Part shown: piece after piece, positions 1 to 8,344 of the stretch
Layout of the letters: the number at the start of each line of letters is the position of its first letter
How positions within the stretch are numbered: the stretch's first letter is position 1
Assembly (NCBI RefSeq): GCF_016921195.1
Contig: NZ_JAFGYF010000002.1
Span: 558,001-622,000 of the forward strand
Length of the DNA: 64,000 nucleotides
DNA from: Cellulosimicrobium cellulans
GTDB lineage: Bacteria > Actinomycetota > Actinomycetes > Actinomycetales > Cellulomonadaceae
Direction of reading: 5' to 3'
The notes under the pieces: generated by a model
The model's database searches: none
What the model was told of the DNA's origin: nothing
The model's input: only the letters and a program-made list of their open reading frames with translations
Program-made: the position numbers and the translations under genes

Positions 1-1
1 G

Positions 2-787
2 GGATTCGGCGAGGACCTGCCGTTCCCGTACCCCCTCATCCTCAAGCCGTCGGACACCGACACCTACCCGCGCCTGCAGTTCGAGGGCAAGAAGAAGGTC
101 TACCTCGTCCAGGACGCGGCCGAGCTGCGCGACGTCGCGCGCCGCATCTACGCCGCGGGCTACACCGACGACCTCATCGTGCAGGAGTACCTCGCGGGCG
201 ACGAGTCGGTCATGCGCGTGGTCAACACGTACTCCGACCGGCACGGCCGGCTGCGGTTCCTGTCCGCCGCGCAGATCGTGCTCGGCGAGTACGACCCGAA
301 GCTCGTGGGCAACTACAACGCCGTCGTGACGATGAAGGACGACAGGCTCACCGAATCGATCCGGCACCTGCTCGACAGCCTCGGCTACGTGGGCGCCGCG
401 AACCTCGACGTCATGTACGACCGCCGCACCGGCACGAGCAAGATCCTCGAGGTCAACCTGCGCCAGGGCGCGGCGAGCTTCTACACGATGGCCGCCGGCG
501 GGAACCTCGCGCGCTGCTACGTCGAGGACCTGGTGCACGGGCGCGAGCTGCCCGAGCAGGTCACGTCCGAGGCGCGCCTGTGGGTCAACGTGCCCTACCC
601 GGTCGTCCGCGCGCTCGTGCCGGTCTCGCTGCGCCACCGCGTGAAGAAGGCCCGCAAGCACGGTGTGTGGCACACGTTGCGCTACGCGCCCGACATGAGC
701 CTGCGCCGCCGGGTCGACGTGTGGCGCGTCGACCTGCGCCACACGCTCGACTACGTGAAGTTCGCGCGCTCGCGCCCGTCGGCGTGA
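2..787 (+). CDS. ATP-grasp domain enzyme (carboxylate-amine ligase type), 5' truncated
   Basis: The reading frame is open from base 2, so the N-terminus lies outside the window; 261 residues remain. The visible part reads as the ATP-binding core and C-terminus of an ATP-grasp enzyme: an early LILKPSD strand with a nucleotide-contacting Lys, a VQEYLAGDE segment matching the hinge between subdomains, and ILEVNLRQGA, the family's Glu-x-Asn metal-binding signature. Such enzymes form amide or peptide bonds through acyl-phosphates. The C-terminal tail is Arg-rich and not recognised. The facing gene is a DegT-type aminotransferase, which would suit amino-sugar or surface-polysaccharide decoration, but the substrate cannot be told. 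The family call is fairly safe; the specific reaction is unknown. Confidence 0.75.
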   Translation, partial: GFGEDLPFPYPLILKPSDTDTYPRLQFEGKKKVYLVQDAAELRDVARRIYAAGYTDDLIVQEYLAGDESVMRVVNTYSDRHGRLRFLSAAQIVLGEYDPKLVGNYNAVVTMKDDRLTESIRHLLDSLGYVGAANLDVMYDRRTGTSKILEVNLRQGAASFYTMAAGGNLARCYVEDLVHGRELPEQVTSEARLWVNVPYPVVRALVPVSLRHRVKKARKHGVWHTLRYAPDMSLRRRVDVWRVDLRHTLDYVKFARSRPSA

Positions 788-795
788 GCGCTCGT

Positions 796-827
796 CGGTC
801 CGGGCGGCTCTTCGCCCGCCCGGACCG
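796..827. terminator. Bidirectional hairpin terminator between convergent genes
   Basis: A perfect 12-bp GC-rich stem (796-807 with 816-827) and an 8-nt loop lie between the stop of the ATP-grasp gene and the stop of the opposing aminotransferase. There is no T-tract, as is usual in high-GC actinobacteria. Confidence 0.6.
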
Positions 828-833
828 GCTCAC

Positions 834-2003
834 TCAACCGGCGAGCCGTGACCGTACCGCCTCGACGATCCGGCGCGCCGTCGCGACCCCGACCGTGGTC
901 GGCAGGTTGACGACGCGCGCCACGAGGTCCTCGGTCGTCGCGAGCGCCGGGTCTCCGGGCGTGTACCCGTACACGGCCGGGTCGTCCGGGCCGGGGAACA
1001 GCGCGGGGCGGTACCACTTGCCGACGTAGAAACCGGCGGCGGTGAGCTCCCGCACGAGCCGGTCGGCGGTCGGCGCGTCGGGCGCGAAGAAGGGGAACCG
1101 GACCAGCGGCGCGCGCTCGCCGATACCCGCCGGCACCTCGACGACGTCGGACAGCCCGCGCACGTACTCCGCGACGGTGTCGGCGCGGCGCGCCTCGACG
1201 TCGCCGCTCGACCGCAGCGCGTCGACCATCCGGCCGGTGACCCACGACGACGGCCGCTGCGGCGGGTGCGCCAGGCCGCCGCGGTTCTCCACGGGGGCGA
1301 TCGCCGGCTCGTACGCACCGACGGCGGTGAGCGCCCCCCGGACCTTCCCCGCCGCGCCGCCCGGGAGCCGGTTGAGCACGCGCACCTGCGTCCGGAAGCT
1401 GCGCGCGGCGAGGTCGAGCCGTGCGCCCACGACCGGCAGCGCGTCGAGGGCGGAGACGACCCGGGTCCGCAGCGCCGGGTCGAGCGCCGGGTTCACCCAG
1501 ACCGCGCCCCCGAACCGCGTGGGGAGCATCTTCTCGACGCCGAACGAGTGGAACGACACGTCCGCGACGGGCGACCCGTCGGCATCGCGCGCGAGGCGCG
1601 TGACGCAGTGCGCGCTGTCCTCGACGAGCAGGGCCCCGACGGAGCGCGCCGCAGCGCGCAGCCGGAGCGCGGTCGAGTCGTCGACGATGCCGAACGTGTT
1701 CTGGAGCACGACGGCGCACGTGGCCGGCCCGACGGCGAGCCGGTCGGGGTCGATCGCGACGGTCGCCGGGGACACCTCGGCGTAGACGGGCCGCAGCCCG
1801 GCGACGAGCACCGGGTCGACCGCCGTCGAGCACGTGAACGCCTGGGTGACCACGTCGCCCGCCCCGCGCGCCTCGGCGAGCGCGCGGAACACGACCTCCA
1901 TGCCGTAGCGGGCCTTGAACACGAGGAACCAGTCGGCGGGGTCGGTGCCCGTCCGGTCGGCGAGCATCCTCGTCGCGGTCGCGTCCTGGGGGTGGCGGCT
2001 CAT
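834..2003 (-). CDS. DegT/DnrJ/EryC1-type PLP aminotransferase
   Basis: This is a 389-residue fold-type I PLP enzyme of the sugar-aminotransferase kind, usually acting on nucleotide-sugar keto groups. Family signals in order are QAFTCSTAVDPV (substrate and PLP-phosphate region), VVLQNTFG, VEDSAHCVT (the Asp that contacts the PLP ring nitrogen) and SFHSFGVEKMLPTRFGG, whose Lys is the expected Schiff-base residue. The spacing around that Lys departs from the usual GEGG form, so it is a divergent member. I chose the ATG at 2003, which has GGAGAA just upstream, over a longer Arg-rich extension. It faces the ATP-grasp gene; both may serve cell-surface glycan or small-molecule synthesis (inference). 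Confidence 0.75.
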   Translation of the reverse strand: MSRHPQDATATRMLADRTGTDPADWFLVFKARYGMEVVFRALAEARGAGDVVTQAFTCSTAVDPVLVAGLRPVYAEVSPATVAIDPDRLAVGPATCAVVLQNTFGIVDDSTALRLRAAARSVGALLVEDSAHCVTRLARDADGSPVADVSFHSFGVEKMLPTRFGGAVWVNPALDPALRTRVVSALDALPVVGARLDLAARSFRTQVRVLNRLPGGAAGKVRGALTAVGAYEPAIAPVENRGGLAHPPQRPSSWVTGRMVDALRSSGDVEARRADTVAEYVRGLSDVVEVPAGIGERAPLVRFPFFAPDAPTADRLVRELTAAGFYVGKWYRPALFPGPDDPAVYGYTPGDPALATTEDLVARVVNLPTTVGVATARRIVEAVRSRLAG

Positions 2004-2193
2004 CGTTCTCCGTGTCGTCCGGCGGCAAGGGAGCGGACCGGCGCAGCGGCCCGCCCGGCCTAGCCTGCCACGTCGGCCGACGCGTGCGGGCCGCACGGGC
2101 GGCGGCGGACCCGACCAGGCAGGGCCGGACGCGCCGACGGCGGCCGCCGCGCCGGAGCGCGACGACCGCCGTCGGTGGATGCGGCGCGAGCCG

Positions 2194-3630
2194 TCAGGCG
2201 TCGGACTCGGTCCGGTCGCCCGACCACTCGGTGTGGAACACGCCCGCCTTGTCGACGCGGCGGTAGGTGTGCGCGCCGAAGAAGTCGCGCTGCGCCTGGA
2301 TGAGCGCGGCGGGCAGGCGCTCGGCCCGCACGCCGTCGTAGTACGCGAGCGACGACGAGAACGCGGGCGTCGGCACGCCGTTGAGGGCTGCCTGGGACAC
2401 GACGCGGCGCCACGCCGCGAGGCCGTTGCTCACGGCACCGGTGAAGTACTCGTCGGCGAGGAGCAGCGGGAGCTGCGCGTCGCGCTCGTACGCCTCGGTG
2501 ATGCGGTTGAGGAAGCGCGCGCGGATGATGCAGCCGCCGCGCCAGATCCGGGCCATCGCCCCGCGGTCGATGTCCCAGCCGTACTCGGCGGACGCCGCCG
2601 CGATCTGGTCGAAGCCCTGCGAGTAGGCGACGACCTTGGACGCGTAGAGCGCGAGGCGCACGTCCTCGACGAACGCGTCGCGGTCCTGCACGTCCCAGGC
2701 CGCCGCGTCGGCGGGCAGCGCCGCGCGGCCGGCCTCGCGCTGCGGCACCGAGCCGGACAGCGCGCGGGCGAACGTCGCCTCGGCGATGCCGGTGATCGGC
2801 ACGCCGAGGTCGAGGCCGTTCTGCACCGTCCAGCGGCCGGTGCCCTTCTGCTCCGCCTGGTCGAGCACGACGTCGACGAACGCCTTGCCGGTCTCCGCGT
2901 CCACGTGCTGGAGCACGTCCGCGGTGATCTCGATGAGGAACGACTCGAGGTCGCCCGTGTTCCACTCCTCGAAGATCTTCCCGATCTCCGCGGCGGACGC
3001 GCCGAGCCCCTGCTTGAGCAGGTCGTACGCCTCGGCGATGAGCTGCATGTCGGCGTACTCGATGCCGTTGTGCACCATCTTGACGAAGTGCCCGGCGCCG
3101 TCGGGCCCGACGTAGGTGCAGCACGGCACACCGTCGACCTTCGCCGAGATGTCCTCGAGGATCGGACCGAGGCTCTGGTACGACTCACGCGTGCCGCCGG
3201 GCATGATCGACGGGCCGTTGAGCGCACCCTCCTCGCCGCCCGAGACGCCCGTGCCGACGAAGTGCAGGCCCTTCGCCGCGAGCGCCTTCTCCCGGCGGAT
3301 CGTGTCGGGGAAGTGCGCGTTGCCGGCGTCGACGACGATGTCGCCCTCCTCCAGCAGCGGCACGAGCTCGTCGATGACCGCGTCGGTGGCCGCGCCGGCC
3401 TTGACCATGATGACGACCTTGCGCGGGCGCTCGAGCGAGGCGACGAAGTCGGCCATCGACTCGGACGGGACGAAGTCGCCCTCGCTGCCCGCCTCGGCGA
3501 TCAGGGACTCGGTCTTGGCGTACGAGCGGTTGTGCACCGCGACCGTGTAGCCGTGCCGGGCGAAGTTGCGGGCCAGGTTGCGACCCATGACGGCGAGTCC
3601 GGTCACACCGATCTGTGCGCGTGCTGACAT
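2194..3630 (-). CDS. gnd: 6-phosphogluconate dehydrogenase, decarboxylating
   Basis: The 478-residue protein oxidises and decarboxylates 6-phosphogluconate to ribulose 5-phosphate with NADP+ in the cytosolic pentose phosphate pathway. The N-terminus has the Rossmann fingerprint GVTGLAVMGRNLARN, followed by VGTGVSGGEEGALNGPSIMPGG, the signature that holds the catalytic Ser-Gly-Gly, and by VKMVHNGIEYADMQ, with the catalytic Lys and the His-Asn-Gly substrate motif. Length matches the long, dimeric enzyme class. The ATG at 3630 follows a GGAAG-type ribosome binding site. A TAGGCT -10 candidate lies about 120 bp upstream. Nothing looks degraded. Confidence 0.97.
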   Translation of the reverse strand: MSARAQIGVTGLAVMGRNLARNFARHGYTVAVHNRSYAKTESLIAEAGSEGDFVPSESMADFVASLERPRKVVIMVKAGAATDAVIDELVPLLEEGDIVVDAGNAHFPDTIRREKALAAKGLHFVGTGVSGGEEGALNGPSIMPGGTRESYQSLGPILEDISAKVDGVPCCTYVGPDGAGHFVKMVHNGIEYADMQLIAEAYDLLKQGLGASAAEIGKIFEEWNTGDLESFLIEITADVLQHVDAETGKAFVDVVLDQAEQKGTGRWTVQNGLDLGVPITGIAEATFARALSGSVPQREAGRAALPADAAAWDVQDRDAFVEDVRLALYASKVVAYSQGFDQIAAASAEYGWDIDRGAMARIWRGGCIIRARFLNRITEAYERDAQLPLLLADEYFTGAVSNGLAAWRRVVSQAALNGVPTPAFSSSLAYYDGVRAERLPAALIQAQRDFFGAHTYRRVDKAGVFHTEWSGDRTESDA

Positions 3631-3750
3631 CTGCTTCCCTGCTCCTCGAGGGTCGGTCCCGGCGCACCACGGCTGCGCGCGGGAGGGCGCGCAGCCGGAC
3701 CGGGCCGGGCGTGGGGCACGGCCGGGTGCACCGGTGATGGATACGCGGCC

Positions 3751-3756
3751 AGCCTA
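3751..3756 (-). promoter_or_regulatory. Candidate -10 element for gnd
   Basis: TAGGCT on the minus strand, about 120 bp before the gnd start. No clear -35 is visible, so this rests on one hexamer. Confidence 0.3.
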
Positions 3757-3880
3757 GTCCTCGTGCGCCGCACCGCTCCCGAGGGGCCACGATCCGGTCA
3801 CCGGCAGCGTTCTTGACGAAGTCGGGGTCACGATTCGATGACGCCCGCGCGGCGCGCGTCCGGTTCGTCCGGTCGGCTCG

Positions 3881-3886
3881 TAGTGT
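3881..3886 (+). promoter_or_regulatory. -10 element TAGTGT, leaderless start of the DUF3000 gene
   Basis: TAGTGT ends 7 nt before the GTG at 3894, so transcription would start at or next to the start codon. There is no good Shine-Dalgarno here. Confidence 0.55.
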
Positions 3887-3893
3887 GCCGAGA

Positions 3894-4517
3894 GTGATCA
3901 CCGCTCACGGGACCGACGCTCCCCCGGCGTTCCGTGCCGTCCTCGACGCCCTCGGCGCGCGGCGGCTGCGACCCGAGGTCACGCTGCGCGAGGTCCCCGC
4001 CCCCCGCCGGATCGCGCCGTGGTCGGTCGCGCTCACGGGCGAGGTGGAGGCCGCACGCTCCGAGGACCCCGACCTCGCGTCAGGGCGGTTCATCGTGCTC
4101 CACGACCCCGACGGCCAGGAGGCGTGGCAGGGCACCTTCCGCGTGGTGACGATGGTGCGTGCCACGCTCGAGCCGGAGATGGCGTCGGAGGAGATGCTCG
4201 CCGAGGTCGCGTGGACGTGGCTCGAGGACGCGCTCCACGACACGGGTGCGGCCGCCCGGGCGGAGGGCGGCACGGTGACGCGCGTCCTGTCGCAGAGCTT
4301 CGGCGCGCTCGCCGGCAAGCACAACGACGTGGAGCTGGAGATGCGCGCGTCGTGGACCCCCGTGCCGGCGGGGAGCGCCGGTGCGGCGGACCTCGGCGAC
4401 CATCTCGCGGCATGGGCGCAGCTGCTGTGCACCGCCGCCGGGCTGCCGCCCCTGCCCGACGGCGTGACGCCGCTCGGCGCCCGGCCCCCCGCGCGACGCA
4501 ATACCGTGAACCCATGA
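3894..4517 (+). CDS. DUF3000 family protein
   Basis: This 207-residue actinobacterial protein has no known biochemical role. It is recognised by the conserved order PEVTLREVPAPRRIAPW, RFIVLHDPDGQEAWQG and SQSFGALAGKHNDVELEMRASW, plus its fixed place directly before an RNase D gene. I see no signal peptide or membrane segment. An in-frame upstream ATG at 3813 exists, but homology begins after the GTG at 3894, which also has a leaderless promoter. The stop overlaps the next start as ATGA, so translation is probably coupled to RNase D, hinting at a shared RNA-related role (inference). Confidence 0.88.
   Translation: MITAHGTDAPPAFRAVLDALGARRLRPEVTLREVPAPRRIAPWSVALTGEVEAARSEDPDLASGRFIVLHDPDGQEAWQGTFRVVTMVRATLEPEMASEEMLAEVAWTWLEDALHDTGAAARAEGGTVTRVLSQSFGALAGKHNDVELEMRASWTPVPAGSAGAADLGDHLAAWAQLLCTAAGLPPLPDGVTPLGARPPARRNTVNP
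4502..4507 (+). promoter_or_regulatory. Possible internal -10 (TACCGT) for rnd
   Basis: TACCGT lies inside the end of the DUF3000 gene, 6 nt before the ATG at 4514. It could give rnd its own leaderless transcript besides coupled translation. Confidence 0.35.
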
Positions 4518-5788
4518 GCTCGACCGCAGCACCCGCACCCCCGCCGCTCGACCCGACCCCCGCGCCCGGCACTCCGCAGACCGTCGTCACGCCGCTCACC
4601 GAGCCGTCCGACGGGCTCGGCCCGGTCGTCGACACCCCGGCGGCCTTCGCCCGCGTCGTCGACGCGTTCGCCGCCGCGAGCGGACCGGTCGCCGCCGACG
4701 CGGAGCGCGCGTCGGGATACCGCTACGGTCAGCGCACGTACCTCGTCCAGGTGCGCCGCGAGGGTGCGGGGACGGCGCTCGTCGACCCGGTCGCCGTGCC
4801 CGACCTGTCGCCGCTGCGCGAGGCGGTCGGCGACGCCGAGTGGGTGCTGCACGCCGCGTCGCAGGACCTGCCCGGCCTCGCCGAGCACGGCGTGGTCCCG
4901 GCGAGCGTGTTCGACACCGAGCTCGCGGCACGGCTCCTCGGCATGGAGCGCGTGGGGCTCGCGGCCGTCGTCGCGGACGTGCTGGGCCTGGGCCTCGCGA
5001 AGGAGCACTCGGCGGTCGACTGGTCGACCCGCCCGCTCCCGGACGACTGGCTGCGGTACGCGGCGCTCGACGTCGAGGTGCTCGTCCCGCTGCGCCGGGC
5101 CCTCGGTGAACGGCTCGAGGAGGCGGGCAAGGCCGGCTGGGCGGCCGAGGAGTTCGAGGCGGTCCGGACCGCCGGTCCGCCGGCGCCGCGGCCCGAGCCC
5201 TGGCGGCGCACGTCGGGGACGCACACGCTGCGCGACCCGCGCCGGCTGGCGGTCGTGCGCAGCCTGTGGGAGGCCCGGGACGCGACGGCCCGCGCTCGCG
5301 ACATCGCGCCGGGCCGGGTGCTGCCCGACCGCGCGATCGTCGCCGCGGCGGAGGCCCTGCCGCGCACGGCCGGCCAGCTCGTCGAGCTGCCCCCGTTCGC
5401 GGGCAAGGGCACACGCCGCCGCGCGGCGTACTGGCAGCGGGCGATCGACGCCGCGCTCGCGTTGCCCGCGAGCGCCCTCCCGACGACGCGGGGGCCCCGC
5501 ACCGACGCCCCGCCTCCGCCCCGAGCGTGGGCCGACCGCGACCCTGGCGCCGCGGCACGGCTCGAGGCGGCGCGCGCCGTCGTGCAGGGTCTGTCGGAGC
5601 AGCACGCGGTCCCGGTGGAGAACGTGCTGCAGCCGGACGCGCTGCGGCGGCTGTGCTGGACGCCGCCGGATCCGCTGGACGCGGCGGGGATCTCCGCGTT
5701 CCTGCACGGGCGGGGTGCGCGCGACTGGCAGGTGGCGCTCGTCGCCCAGCCCCTCGCGGAGGCCTTCGCGAGCGTCGAGCGGGCGTAG
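4514..5788 (+). CDS. rnd: Ribonuclease D-like 3'-5' exonuclease with HRDC domain
   Basis: The 424-residue protein should trim 3' ends of structured RNAs such as tRNA precursors. Residues about 55-220 form a DEDD-y exonuclease: VAADAERASGYRYG (Asp-x-Glu metal ligands), LHAASQDLPGL, FDTELAARLLG and YAALDVEVLVPL (the Tyr-x-x-x-Asp of the y subclass). An HRDC nucleic-acid-binding domain follows around residues 230-310 (RRLAVVRSLWEARD). The first 40 residues are Pro/Ala-rich and likely disordered. The start overlaps the DUF3000 stop by ATGA. All four acidic exonuclease positions are present, so it should be active. Confidence 0.92.
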   Translation: MSSTAAPAPPPLDPTPAPGTPQTVVTPLTEPSDGLGPVVDTPAAFARVVDAFAAASGPVAADAERASGYRYGQRTYLVQVRREGAGTALVDPVAVPDLSPLREAVGDAEWVLHAASQDLPGLAEHGVVPASVFDTELAARLLGMERVGLAAVVADVLGLGLAKEHSAVDWSTRPLPDDWLRYAALDVEVLVPLRRALGERLEEAGKAGWAAEEFEAVRTAGPPAPRPEPWRRTSGTHTLRDPRRLAVVRSLWEARDATARARDIAPGRVLPDRAIVAAAEALPRTAGQLVELPPFAGKGTRRRAAYWQRAIDAALALPASALPTTRGPRTDAPPPPRAWADRDPGAAARLEAARAVVQGLSEQHAVPVENVLQPDALRRLCWTPPDPLDAAGISAFLHGRGARDWQVALVAQPLAEAFASVERA

Positions 5789-5796
5789 CGAGCGGG

Positions 5797-5802
5797 TAGG
5801 GT
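5797..5802 (+). promoter_or_regulatory. -10 element TAGGGT, leaderless start of the FemAB gene
   Basis: TAGGGT ends 7 nt before the GTG at 5810, in the 21-bp gap after rnd. Confidence 0.5.
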
Positions 5803-5809
5803 CGTCCGC

Positions 5810-6853
5810 GTGCACGACGCGAACCTGACGATCCGGACAGTCACCGACCGCGCCTCCTGGGACGCCCGGGTGAACGAGCTCGGCGGCCACCCGCTCCAGC
5901 TCTGGGGCTGGGGCGAGGTGAAGGCCACGGGGGCGTGGACCCCGCACCGCGTGGAGGCCGTGGACGCCGACGGTCGCGTCCGCGGGATGGCGCAGGTCCT
6001 CGTCCGGTCTCTCCCCGCGCAGTTCAAGGCGCTGTGCCACGTGCCCCGCGGGCCCGTGATCGCGCCGGCGGGTGACGGCTGGGGTGCCGGCCCGGGCGTG
6101 GGCGACGACGCGACGCGCGACGCCGTGACCCGGGCGGTCGTCGCGTGGTGCAAGTCGACGGTCGGGGGCGTGGGCATCACCATCGAGCCCGACTGGCCGG
6201 TCGGGACCCACCTCGCGCTCCCGGACGCCCGGCCCGCGGCGAACCCGATCCTCTACCCGGTGACCCTGATCCTCGACCTGACGAAGTCCCAGGACGAGCT
6301 GACGAAGGCCATGGGCAAGTCGACGCGGTACGACATCCGCAAGGCCGCCCGCACGGGCCTCGAGGTGCGCCGCGTGACGGACGAGGCCGAGGTGCGCCAG
6401 GTGCTCGACGTCTACCACGAGACCGCGGAGCGCGCGGGCTTCGCGCTGCACGACGACGAGTACTACCTCGCGATCCACCGCGAGCTCGGGGAGCACTCGG
6501 TGCTCGTCGCCGCGTTCTCCGAGGGCGCGCCCGTGTCGTTCGTGTGGTGCGTGTCGTCGGCGACGACGTCGTTCGAGCTCTACGGCGGCATCAACGACGC
6601 GGGCCGCAAGCTGCGCGCGAACGCGCCGGTGAAGTGGCACGCGATCACGCTCGCGCAGCAGGCCGGGCTGGTCCGGTACGACATGAACGGGCTGCTCAAC
6701 GACGGGATCAGCGAGTTCAAGCGGAGCTTCGCCCAGCACGACGACGAGCTCGTGCACAGCGTCGACGTGCCGTTCTCGATGTGGTACTCCGCGTGGAACA
6801 AGGGCCTGCCGACCGCGAAGAAGGTCGTGCGCAAGCTCCGCGGGAGCCGCTGA
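5810..6853 (+). CDS. FemAB/FemX-family peptidoglycan bridge aminoacyltransferase
   Basis: The 347-residue protein belongs to the lipid II:amino acid transferase family, which adds bridge residues to the peptidoglycan stem peptide from aminoacyl-tRNA on the cytoplasmic membrane face. It shows the duplicated GNAT-like layout: an N-terminal half with HPLQLWGWGEVKATGAW and ALCHVPRGPVI, then a second half with MGKSTRYDIRKAARTGLEVR and SFELYGGINDAGRKLRANAP, both typical of the family. The C-terminus carries KRSFAQHDDELVHSVD. There are no membrane segments. It could add the interpeptide residue of an A4-type peptidoglycan, but the amino acid cannot be read from sequence. It stands alone between rnd and fadA. 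Confidence 0.9.
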   Translation: MHDANLTIRTVTDRASWDARVNELGGHPLQLWGWGEVKATGAWTPHRVEAVDADGRVRGMAQVLVRSLPAQFKALCHVPRGPVIAPAGDGWGAGPGVGDDATRDAVTRAVVAWCKSTVGGVGITIEPDWPVGTHLALPDARPAANPILYPVTLILDLTKSQDELTKAMGKSTRYDIRKAARTGLEVRRVTDEAEVRQVLDVYHETAERAGFALHDDEYYLAIHRELGEHSVLVAAFSEGAPVSFVWCVSSATTSFELYGGINDAGRKLRANAPVKWHAITLAQQAGLVRYDMNGLLNDGISEFKRSFAQHDDELVHSVDVPFSMWYSAWNKGLPTAKKVVRKLRGSR

Positions 6854-6886
6854 CCGGGACCCTGTCCCAGCACGAGAGCGACGACG

Positions 6887-6923
6887 AGAGACCCGGTATC
6901 GCGCGATGCGATACCGGGTCTCT
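6887..6923 (+). terminator. Strong intrinsic hairpin after the FemAB gene
   Basis: A perfect 16-bp inverted repeat (6887-6902 with 6908-6923) with a 5-nt loop, about 35 bp after the stop codon. The region up to 7046 then carries the fadA leader. Confidence 0.75.
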
Positions 6924-7046
6924 TCATGTCGTAGCATCGGTCTCGTGCTTTACCGATACTCGCGGTAGCGTGTATCGCACGTACGACCCCGAGCGGTGCC
7001 GCTCCGGACACCGCCGTCCCGACCATCTGCATCGGATGGAGATGCC

Positions 7047-8342
<1,296 letters not shown>

Positions 8343-8344
8343 CG

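Noticed and set aside
1915-3627. A 570-codon plus-strand frame opposite gnd
   Set aside because: It mirrors gnd codons and has no recognisable motif.
3905-6937. A 1010-codon minus-strand frame opposite DUF3000, rnd and the FemAB gene
   Set aside because: Low-complexity Arg-rich translation. Three well-supported genes occupy the other strand.
6924-7046. A tRNA or small RNA gene in the fadA leader (taccgatac / ggtagcg motifs)
   Set aside because: It does not fold as a cloverleaf and lacks the T-loop GTTCGA. It fits promoter and leader sequence better.
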